This document shows, in pieces, positions 1 through 5,098 of a DNA stretch of 5,672 bases. Position numbers and translations under genes: made by a program. This DNA comes from Thiotrichaceae bacterium (lineage in GTDB: Bacteria; Pseudomonadota; Gammaproteobacteria; Thiotrichales; Thiotrichaceae), in NCBI GenBank assembly GCA_015494435.1, contig WGBH01000209.1, positions 1 to 5,672 of the forward strand, in the 5' to 3' direction. The notes under the pieces are model-generated. The model worked only from the letters and a program-made list of their open reading frames with translations. It made no database searches and was not told the origin of the DNA. Numbering within the stretch: position 1 is the first letter of the stretch; each line of letters opens with the position of its first letter.

Positions 1-317
1 TTACCCACCGCGTAGGTGGTTTAGAAAATGAATATAGGTTCGCTTAACAGTGATATAGAATTACCCACCGCGTAGGTGGTTTAGAAAGAGCATTTCGCAC
101 GTTTGAACGACTTGGCAAGATTACCCACCGCGTAGGTGGTTTAGAAATAACGATAAAATGTCGGTACACCATTCTACATATTACCCACCGCATAGGTGGT
201 TTAGAAATTAGCCGTAGCACGCCTATCTTCTAGTTCACTATTACCCACCGCGTAGGTGGTTTAGAAAAGAACAAAAGCTTGCTATCGGCTGTACATCAGA
301 TTACCCACCGCGTAGGT
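1..317 (+). CRISPR. Type I-F-like CRISPR array, leader-distal end
   Basis: Six repeat copies recur at an exact 60-bp period: 1-27 (its first base lies outside the window), 60-87, 120-147, 180-207, 240-267 and a truncated copy at 300-317. The five 32-nt spacers (28-59, 88-119, 148-179, 208-239, 268-299) are unrelated to one another. A 28-bp repeat with 32-bp spacers and an end in TTTAGAAA is typical of subtype I-F. Repeat bases 6-10 (CCACC) pair with 16-20 (GGTGG) around a 5-nt loop (GCGTA), which is the geometry cut by Cas6f/Csy4. Cleavage after base 20 would leave the 8-nt handle UUUAGAAA. Repeat polarity puts the leader and probably the cas genes to the left, outside the window. The copy at 180-207 has one substitution (G to A at 192, in the loop), and the final copy is degenerate, as expected at the old end of an array. 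Subtype is inferred from the repeat only; no cas gene is visible. Confidence 0.95.
300..317 (+). repeat. Truncated terminal CRISPR repeat
   Basis: The first 18 bases match the array repeat exactly (A at 300 through T at 317) and identity then stops abruptly; the expected GGTTTAGAAA is replaced by cactgcctaa. Only three of the five stem pairs can form, so Cas6f processing here would probably be poor. The reverse complement of this fragment supplies the last four codons (L, R, G, G) and the TAA stop of the minus-strand reading frame 301-522. It therefore marks a junction between array and gene. Degenerate terminal repeats are common in CRISPR arrays, but an abrupt end inside a reading frame suggests a rearrangement breakpoint. 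Confidence 0.85.
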
Positions 318-522
318 CACTGCCTAAATAGACAAACCACAAAACAACACACCATAAAATAATAATAATCATACCTATCCCTATAGAAAATGAGGTTAGC
401 TCATATTGCATCCAATCAATAAGAGAATAATGAGAAGGATTGTAGGTTAAAAAAATCAATACAAACAAATAAATAAAGCGTATACCAAAGGCCTTCATTC
501 CAAATGAATTTCGTTTTGTCAT
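301..522 (-). pseudogene. DUF6524-like small membrane protein, 3' end lost at CRISPR array
   Basis: The frame encodes 73 residues with two hydrophobic segments, about residues 12-27 and 46-67, so the product would be a small inner-membrane protein. The N-terminal pattern IRF, then a hydrophobic run, TYNPSHYS and a following W (residues 14-37), matches my recollection of DUF6524. That family is usually about 130-145 residues with about four membrane segments and has no known function. The product here is about half that length. Its last four residues and stop codon come from the reverse complement of the terminal CRISPR repeat, so the second half of the gene seems to have been lost or replaced. 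ATG at 520-522 is 3 bp after the stop of the TAXI gene, with only a weak Shine-Dalgarno (GACGAG), so it probably relies on translational coupling. It could still yield a stable two-helix protein. The family assignment is from memory of the motif and is moderately sure; truncation follows from it. Confidence 0.6.
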
Positions 523-525
523 AAA

Positions 526-1545
526 TTAGTTACTCGTCAATTCTTCTGATGCTTTTTTTAGTTTTTGCCACCACAACGAGGCTGTACCTGCCACTGTATT
601 CTTAGAAAGAAGATGATTTGAATTAACAACGCTTGATAGTACAGACATGGTCTTGCCATCGACGCTTGCAGGGTTTATAAGCAGTGTGGTTTCAGTCACT
701 AAGGTATGTACTGACTTTTGTTTTCCATCAACTTTTTGTTTTTTACCCATCAATACATTCCATGCATTGGTAATGCGATCATTGCCTGATTTTTTTTGTA
801 AGTGGATATCCACTTCTCGATAAATGGGCTGATTAGAAAAACTAAGCTGAGTCAATTGCGGCGAAGAAATATCAAGAAAGACATACTTTCCATTTGAGTT
901 CAAAACATCTTGAATTCGCTCATGCTTTAGATCAGGCATTTGCACAAACATCACAGCATCTAATTTATCACCTAACTGATAATAAGCAACATTTGGAGGA
1001 ATATTATTTAACGAAATAAGTTTCACATAACCTGCTTCAATATTCTTCTTCAAGCTCGGAAGACTATTCACCATTGTTTGGGTCATGGTTAAATAAGAAC
1101 CGCTAAGGCTATCACCTGCCACCCCAATCACTAAAGGGCGTTTAGGGACTGAGTTTTCAGAATACTCTTTGACAAATGAATTAAAAGTTACTTTAGCTCC
1201 ATTCAAAGCAACCATCCAAATAGCCTCTGGGGTTAAACTCCCTAAAGCAATGTAATTATGCGCCTCGGGATTATCCCCTTGAGTCGCTAATCCATACAAA
1301 GCATCCTTCTGCATTAAACCCGCTGTTACCTCTCCTTTTGCAACACGCTCAAAATTTTGCCCCGATCCAGTACTTGTTTTACAAACCGCTTCAATTCTTT
1401 TTGCTTGTAAAGCTTTTGCGAGTGAGGGGCATATCACACGCGTATATAAACCATCTTCTGTACTTGCTGAAATAGTGATTGGATTTGCAGCCGCAATAGA
1501 AACACTTAAACCACTCGCAATAACTAATAGAACAACCTTGTTCAT
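526..1545 (-). CDS. TAXI-family TRAP-type periplasmic solute-binding protein
   Basis: This 339-residue protein begins with a Sec signal peptide (K3, hydrophobic core 4-17, likely cleavage after AAA at 18-20) and should be periplasmic. The mature part starts ITISAST-DGLY, followed by C39, C55 and the stretch STGSGQNFERVAKGEVTAGL (58-77). This is the TAXI layout, in which a glycine/serine-rich loop after a cysteine and an N-x-x-x-V/I-x-x-G-E segment form the ligand site. C39 and C55 may form a disulfide. TAXI proteins are the extracytoplasmic receptors of some TRAP transporters and bind dicarboxylates, amino acids or similar small acids; the ligand cannot be told here. Length is normal for the family. 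The start is supported by AGGGAG (complement of 1552-1557), 6 bp upstream of ATG. No TRAP permease gene lies beside it in this window; the only operon partner seen is the truncated gene 301-522. Assignment to TAXI is fairly sure, transport role is inferred. Confidence 0.82.
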   Translation of the reverse strand: MNKVVLLVIASGLSVSIAAANPITISASTEDGLYTRVICPSLAKALQAKRIEAVCKTSTGSGQNFERVAKGEVTAGLMQKDALYGLATQGDNPEAHNYIALGSLTPEAIWMVALNGAKVTFNSFVKEYSENSVPKRPLVIGVAGDSLSGSYLTMTQTMVNSLPSLKKNIEAGYVKLISLNNIPPNVAYYQLGDKLDAVMFVQMPDLKHERIQDVLNSNGKYVFLDISSPQLTQLSFSNQPIYREVDIHLQKKSGNDRITNAWNVLMGKKQKVDGKQKSVHTLVTETTLLINPASVDGKTMSVLSSVVNSNHLLSKNTVAGTASLWWQKLKKASEELTSN

Positions 1546-1655
1546 TTTTAACTCCCTAAATATTAATTCAAAAAAATAAAGAACCCATTTGATTTGCTAA
1601 TTTATTATTTTCGCAATATCTCAAGGTTCTACTGTCTATAACGGAAGCAAAATAG

Positions 1656-1736
1656 AAAAGTTTGAAAAAATTTTAAAAAATTAAAAAAGGTAAAAAAATA
1701 AAGGAAAAGAAGTCGGCAATTATCTTGTGTTATGAT
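1656..1736 (+). promoter_or_regulatory. A-tract (UP-like) and extended -10 promoter of the cytochrome gene
   Basis: TATGAT at 1731-1736 is preceded by TG at 1728-1729, giving a full extended -10 element (TGTTATGAT). No good -35 box lies 16-18 bp upstream, as is usual for extended -10 promoters. A-tracts lie at 1656-1659, 1665-1670, 1675-1680, 1683-1688, 1692-1698 and 1705-1708. Their centres are about 8-12 bp apart, close to one helical turn, so the DNA is probably curved. The tracts at 1683-1708 sit where an UP element would contact the RNA polymerase alpha subunit. Predicted transcription start is near 1743. The element reads toward the gene at 1779. The 1546-1655 part of this intergenic region must hold the minus-strand promoter, but I see no convincing -35/-10 pair for it. 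Confidence 0.6.
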
Positions 1737-1738
1737 CC

Positions 1739-1755
1739 TTTGAGGTAGTCTCAAA
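1739..1755. promoter_or_regulatory. TTTGAG-N5-CTCAAA inverted repeat at the predicted transcription start
   Basis: TTTGAG (1739-1744) and CTCAAA (1750-1755) are perfect reverse complements separated by GTAGT. The repeat starts 3 bp after the -10 box and covers the expected start site. It could be an operator for a dimeric repressor or a small hairpin at the mRNA 5' end. It is not followed by a T-run, so it is not a terminator. The arms are only 6 bp long, and in such AT-rich DNA this could be chance. Confidence 0.35.
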
Positions 1756-1778
1756 TATTTTCAAATCAGGATGTTACA

Positions 1779-2195
1779 ATGAACAAACTCCCCTTTATAT
1801 TTCTTCTTCCTTTTATTCTGCTAAGTGCCTGTCAAGGTGATAAAACAGCAGAAAAGGCAACTGAAACAGCGTCAACAGTAGTCGCAATAGAAGCATCACC
1901 AAAAATTGAAGAAAAAATCATTGCTAAAACGACAGAATCCAAAGCTTCCACCCCTGTCGCTGAAAAAAAGACCGAAGATGAGCAAAGCTCTGGTGCTGCA
2001 TTACATCAAAAAAATTGTGCTAGATGTCACGGTAAGGACTATTATCCTAAAGCCGATAGTAAGATGGACTCTTATCAACGCTTGCACAAAATGGTGGGGA
2101 TGTGTGATGCACAATTAGGAACAGAATTATTCCCTGAAGAATTACAAAGTATTACTGATTATTTAAATGACTCATTTTATAAATTCAAAAAATAA
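1779..2195 (+). CDS. Monoheme cytochrome c lipoprotein
   Basis: The 138-residue product has a lipoprotein signal peptide ending in the lipobox LSAC, with Cys18 as the predicted lipid anchor. Residues 19-72 form a low-complexity linker rich in A, K, E, T and S. The folded domain follows, with one heme c attachment motif, CARCH (80-84), where His84 is the proximal ligand. Met96, Met105 or Met108 could be the distal ligand. The C-terminal pattern FPEELQSITDYLN-FYKF is common in small class I-like c-type cytochromes annotated as hypothetical or cytochrome c. It should act as a membrane-tethered electron carrier facing the periplasm; its partner is unknown. AGGA at 1768-1771 lies 7 bp before the ATG. 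An upstream ATG at 1771 is closed by TGA after three codons, so 1779 is the start. Heme binding and anchoring are fairly sure from motifs; the pathway is not. Confidence 0.85.
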   Translation: MNKLPFIFLLPFILLSACQGDKTAEKATETASTVVAIEASPKIEEKIIAKTTESKASTPVAEKKTEDEQSSGAALHQKNCARCHGKDYYPKADSKMDSYQRLHKMVGMCDAQLGTELFPEELQSITDYLNDSFYKFKK

Positions 2196-2249
2196 ATAAA
2201 TTTAATACCTTCAATTACATTCATTTTATCACTTCATCTTTCAGCAATT

Positions 2250-2277
2250 GGATACTTAACGCTATTATCATGTATCC
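2250..2277 (+). promoter_or_regulatory. Possible promoter/operator upstream of rfbA
   Basis: The 119-bp gap between the cytochrome stop and the rfbA start holds an inverted repeat, GGATAC (2250-2255) and GTATCC (2272-2277), with a 16-bp spacer. A -10-like TATTAT (2263-2268) lies in the middle of that spacer. The best -35 candidates about 17 bp upstream (near 2239-2245) are weak. A dimeric regulator bound to the two arms would straddle this -10 box. No intrinsic terminator for the cytochrome gene is visible in 2196-2249, so some readthrough into the polysaccharide operon is possible. Both promoter and operator are tentative. Confidence 0.3.
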
Positions 2278-2314
2278 TAGGCATCGTTTTGATAATTGGA
2301 ATAGGAAGTTAGTG

Positions 2315-3181
2315 ATGAGAAAAGGAATTATCCTCGCGGGAGGAAGTGGCACACGGTTACATCCATTAACACAGGTGGTCAGTAAACAGCTCATGCCTGT
2401 TTATGATAAGCCGATGATTTACTATCCTTTAACGGTACTGATGCTGTCTGGCATTAAAGACATCCTTATTATCACCACCCCCCACGATAGCCCTCAGTTT
2501 CAAAATCTATTAGGGGATGGTTCAAAATGGGGATTAAATATTCAGTACACTATCCAGCCTGAGCCAGAGGGCTTAGCACAAGCCTTTATTCTTGGACGTG
2601 ATTTTGTAGGTCATGATTCTGTCACTTTAATTCTTGGCGATAATATTTACTATGGCGAAGGATTATCTGAACGCTTACAATGCGTTGCTAAACAGGAACT
2701 TGGAGCAACTGTCTTTGGTTATTATGTCAATGATCCTGAGCGTTACGGTGTGGTTGAATTTGACTCAGATGGAAAAGCATTAAGTCTTGAAGAAAAGCCA
2801 TTACAGCCTAAATCCCATTATGCCGTAACAGGTTTGTATTTTTATGACAATCATGTGCTGGATATTGCTAAAGAAATTAAACCATCGCCACGCGGTGAGT
2901 TAGAAATTACCGATGTGAATAAAGTCTATCTGCAACAAGGGCATCTTGAAGTCGAGATGTTAAAACGCGGTACAGCTTGGCTTGATACTGGCACACATTC
3001 AGCTTTATTAGATGCCGCCAATTATATACGTATTATTGAAGATCGTCAGGGGCTTAAAATTGCTAGCCCAGAAGAAGTTGCATGGCAGATGGGCTATATC
3101 AGCACCGAGCAATTACTCACATTAGCGGAGCCACTCAAGAAAAGTGGATACGGTCAATATTTAATCAACTTAGTAAGATGA
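2315..3181 (+). CDS. rfbA: Glucose-1-phosphate thymidylyltransferase (RmlA/RfbA)
   Basis: This enzyme couples glucose 1-phosphate to dTTP, giving dTDP-glucose and pyrophosphate. It is the first step of dTDP-L-rhamnose and other dTDP-deoxyhexose pathways and is cytosolic. From the chosen start the protein has 288 residues, the usual length. Visible family signatures are the nucleotide-binding loop LAGGSGTRLHPLT (7-19), SKQLMPVYDKPMIYYPL (23-39), QPEPEGLAQAF (81-91), LGDN with the metal-binding Asp109 (107-110), EEKP (159-162) and AWLDTGTH (221-228). The frame is open for 15 more codons upstream from an ATG at 2270. The start at 2315 was chosen because homologues begin M-(K/R)-KGIILAGG and because AGGA (2303-2306) lies 8 bp before it; GTG at 2312 is a less likely alternative. 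It is the first gene of the polysaccharide operon. No rmlB, rmlC or rmlD is in the window, so the final sugar is unknown. Confidence 0.96.
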   Translation: MRKGIILAGGSGTRLHPLTQVVSKQLMPVYDKPMIYYPLTVLMLSGIKDILIITTPHDSPQFQNLLGDGSKWGLNIQYTIQPEPEGLAQAFILGRDFVGHDSVTLILGDNIYYGEGLSERLQCVAKQELGATVFGYYVNDPERYGVVEFDSDGKALSLEEKPLQPKSHYAVTGLYFYDNHVLDIAKEIKPSPRGELEITDVNKVYLQQGHLEVEMLKRGTAWLDTGTHSALLDAANYIRIIEDRQGLKIASPEEVAWQMGYISTEQLLTLAEPLKKSGYGQYLINLVR

Positions 3182-3190
3182 GAATAGATT

Positions 3191-4150
3191 ATGCAATGTA
3201 GAATTTGCAATAATAGTGAGAACAATCACTTTCACCAAGCAACGGAAATGATGCTAGGTATTGGTGATCAACATGACTACCTAGAATGTAATGCGTGTGG
3301 CTGTCTGCAAATTGTCAATGTGCCTGAAAATTTGCCTAGTTATTACCCTGACGAAGATTATTATTCTTATAATGAGATTCAATCTCCAACAGGACTCAAG
3401 CGATTTTTAGTAACTAAGCGTGATCTCTATGCCGCCACAGGAAAATGTTTTATAGGAAGAATGATTCATTCCTTTTTACCCCACAGTAAAATTCATACAC
3501 TGCAAAAAACAGGCATCACAACGGATTCACATATTTTGGATGTAGGTTGTGGTGCGGGACATTTATTACACTCATTACAAGCAACAGGGTTTAAAAATTT
3601 ACTCGGCATTGATCCTTTTAATGCTGAAGAAATACAGTATAACAATGGGTTGAAAATTGAGAAAAAATCCATTCATGAAATGCAACAAGGTGACTGGGAC
3701 TTAATTATGTTCCATCATTCTTTTGAGCATGTTTTTGATCAGCAACAAACATTGGCAAAAGCATTTGAGCTACTAAAACCAAATGGAGTCTGTTTAATTC
3801 GAGTGCCGACCTCTTCCTCATGGGCGTGGGAATATTATGGAATTAATTGGGTACAGCTTGATGCGCCCCGTCATTTATTTCTGCACTCAATTGATAGTAT
3901 GAAGTTACTGGCTGAGAAGGTTAATTTGCAGATGGAAGACGTTGTTTATGATTCCTTTGCCTTTCAGTTTTGGGGTAGCGAGCAATATAAACAGGGGGTC
4001 ACTCTCAATGATCAGACCTCTTATGCAGTCAATCCAGATCAATCTGCTTTTTCACAACAAGATATTACAGAATTTGAGAAACGCAGTCATAAGCTCAACA
4101 AACAACATCAAGGTGATCAGGCCGCTTTTTATCTTAGGAAGCCCGCTTAA
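3191..4150 (+). CDS. Class I SAM-dependent methyltransferase with N-terminal zinc-ribbon-like segment
   Basis: The 319-residue protein has two CxxC pairs near its start (C3/C6 and C33/C36), which probably bind one zinc ion. A seven-strand Rossmann methyltransferase domain follows: motif I ILDVGCGAGHLL (115-126), the acidic end of strand 2 at D141 (LLGIDPF), the motif IV region DLIMFHHSFEHV (170-181), and LKPNGVCLIRVPT (195-207). This Methyltransf_23-like arrangement is common in O-antigen and exopolysaccharide loci. Sugar C-methyltransferases of the TylCIII type also have an N-terminal zinc segment, but they are longer and carry an extra C-terminal domain absent here. The acceptor, a sugar nucleotide or a growing glycan, cannot be told. 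The ATG is 9 bp after the rfbA stop and has no strong Shine-Dalgarno, which suggests translational coupling. Methyltransferase activity is sure; substrate is inferred from context only. Confidence 0.88.
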   Translation: MQCRICNNSENNHFHQATEMMLGIGDQHDYLECNACGCLQIVNVPENLPSYYPDEDYYSYNEIQSPTGLKRFLVTKRDLYAATGKCFIGRMIHSFLPHSKIHTLQKTGITTDSHILDVGCGAGHLLHSLQATGFKNLLGIDPFNAEEIQYNNGLKIEKKSIHEMQQGDWDLIMFHHSFEHVFDQQQTLAKAFELLKPNGVCLIRVPTSSSWAWEYYGINWVQLDAPRHLFLHSIDSMKLLAEKVNLQMEDVVYDSFAFQFWGSEQYKQGVTLNDQTSYAVNPDQSAFSQQDITEFEKRSHKLNKQHQGDQAAFYLRKPA

Positions 4151-4615
4151 ATGAGAAAAAAAACGAAAATACTTGCGATATCCTCCCCTGGTGGACATTG
4201 GATACAACTTAATAAGATTTGCAATCAACTTGAAGATCGCTTTGATGTGGTTTATGCAACACCAGGAGCGCAGTATAAATCCTCCACACAACAAGCAAAG
4301 AGAAAAGTCTATGCTATTACGGATGCCAGTGCCGACAGTAAATTAAATCTTATTCCTGTCACCTTACAACTATTATCTATTTTAATACGCGAACGTCCTA
4401 ATACCATTATATCCACAGGCGCAGCACCCGGCGTTATGGCAGTGCTACTTTGTAAATTTCTGCCTATTAAAACGATTTGGATTGACAGTATTGCCAATGT
4501 CAAAGTCTTATCACGTTCAGGAAAAATGGTAAAAAAACATGCCAATCTTGTCATTACACAATGGGAAGAGTTAAGTGATGAAAAAACCATCTTTTACCGA
4601 GGCTCTGTCTTATGA
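4151..4615 (+). CDS. pssD: PssD/Alg14-like glycosyltransferase accessory subunit
   Basis: The 154-residue protein matches the Alg14-like family (PssD, EpsE, Cps14F), which recruits the catalytic partner to the membrane and helps bind the lipid-linked acceptor. Signatures are ILAISSPGGHWIQL (7-20), ISTGAAPG (87-94), IWIDSIANVKVLSRSGKM (109-126) and the end IFYRGSVL. Eukaryotic Alg14 has an N-terminal membrane anchor; this protein has none and probably associates through its hydrophobic stretches around 68-79 and 92-108, as other bacterial PssD proteins may. Its ATG directly follows the TAA of the methyltransferase gene, with AGGAAG at 4136-4141 as ribosome-binding site. It overlaps the next gene by 4 bp (ATGA), consistent with equimolar synthesis of two subunits of one enzyme. 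The transferred sugar is unknown; characterised relatives add glucuronate or galactose. Confidence 0.88.
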   Translation: MRKKTKILAISSPGGHWIQLNKICNQLEDRFDVVYATPGAQYKSSTQQAKRKVYAITDASADSKLNLIPVTLQLLSILIRERPNTIISTGAAPGVMAVLLCKFLPIKTIWIDSIANVKVLSRSGKMVKKHANLVITQWEELSDEKTIFYRGSVL

Positions 4616-5097
4616 TTTTCGTTGCTGTAGGAACACAGTTTCCCTTTGATCGTTTAATTGAGAATATGGATCAATGGGCGGCTGATTATGATGAAGAAGT
4701 GATTGCCCAAATAGCCGATGGCGAGTATCTTCCGAAAAATATTAACTGGCAACGATTTTTAGATCCTGAGCAATATAATAATAATATCAAACAAGCATCC
4801 GTGTTTGTCTCTCATGCTGGCATGGGAAATATTATTAGCGCACGTCAACATAACACCCCCATTATTGTTATGAATCGACAATTTGAATTAGGCGAACACC
4901 GTAATAATCATCAAGCAGATGGCATTAAATGGATGGCTGAATTATCAGGGGTCTATGCAGCACCAACACAGGCTGAATTATATACGTTATTATCTAATAC
5001 CAAAGCATTACAAATTTCATCATCAACAGAAAATAAAAAATTAGATCAATTAGTTGGCTTTTTAGGTGACTATATCCAAACAGGATCAATAAACTAG
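4612..5097 (+). CDS. pssE: PssE/Alg13-like catalytic glycosyltransferase subunit
   Basis: This 161-residue protein is a GT28 C-terminal-type domain, the catalytic and nucleotide-sugar-binding half of the split PssD/PssE (Alg14/Alg13) enzyme. Visible signatures are the start IFVAVGTQFPFDRLI (2-16), VFVSHAGMGNIISA (64-77), where the HAGMG loop binds the sugar-nucleotide phosphates, and PIIVMNRQFELGEHRNNHQ (83-101). Together with PssD it should transfer a sugar from a UDP-sugar to an undecaprenyl-pyrophosphate-linked glycan on the cytoplasmic face of the inner membrane. The length is normal for the family. Its ATG overlaps the TGA of pssD, and GAGG at 4599-4602 lies 9 bp upstream. Family is sure; donor and acceptor are not identifiable from sequence. 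Confidence 0.9.
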   Translation: MIFVAVGTQFPFDRLIENMDQWAADYDEEVIAQIADGEYLPKNINWQRFLDPEQYNNNIKQASVFVSHAGMGNIISARQHNTPIIVMNRQFELGEHRNNHQADGIKWMAELSGVYAAPTQAELYTLLSNTKALQISSSTENKKLDQLVGFLGDYIQTGSIN

Positions 5098-5098
5098 T

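Noticed and set aside
301..315. The 73-residue minus-strand protein ends in LRGG, like mature ubiquitin and some ubiquitin-like proteins.
   Set aside because: These four codons are the reverse complement of the CRISPR repeat (304-315) and follow a two-helix membrane protein with no ubiquitin-like fold. The resemblance is a by-product of the junction.
1..317. Possible Tn7-like CRISPR-associated transposon (I-F3) array.
   Set aside because: There is no transposon end, tniQ/tnsABC gene or atypical attachment-directed spacer in the window. The uniform 28/32 periodicity fits an ordinary defence array.
1906..2118. 70-codon plus-strand frame inside the cytochrome gene.
   Set aside because: It lies out of frame within a gene that has clear lipobox and heme motifs, and its translation has no recognisable features.
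2196..2249. Possible terminator after the cytochrome gene (CAATT near 2215 and AATTG near 2248).
   Set aside because: The arms are only five AT-rich bases, about 28 bp apart, with no T-run, so no stable terminator hairpin would form.
2270..2314. Possible 15-residue N-terminal extension of RfbA from ATG 2270.
   Set aside because: Homologues begin at the later methionine. A good Shine-Dalgarno lies directly before 2315, and the upstream part overlaps the putative promoter repeat.
3942..4154. 70-codon plus-strand frame within the end of the methyltransferase gene.
   Set aside because: It overlaps the methyltransferase frame almost entirely, has no ribosome-binding site I can support and shows no family resemblance.
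4052..4590. Two minus-strand frames (4052-4294 and 4309-4590) opposite the methyltransferase and pssD genes.
   Set aside because: Both lie antisense to well-supported genes, and their translations look like reverse-strand shadows with no motif or start signal.
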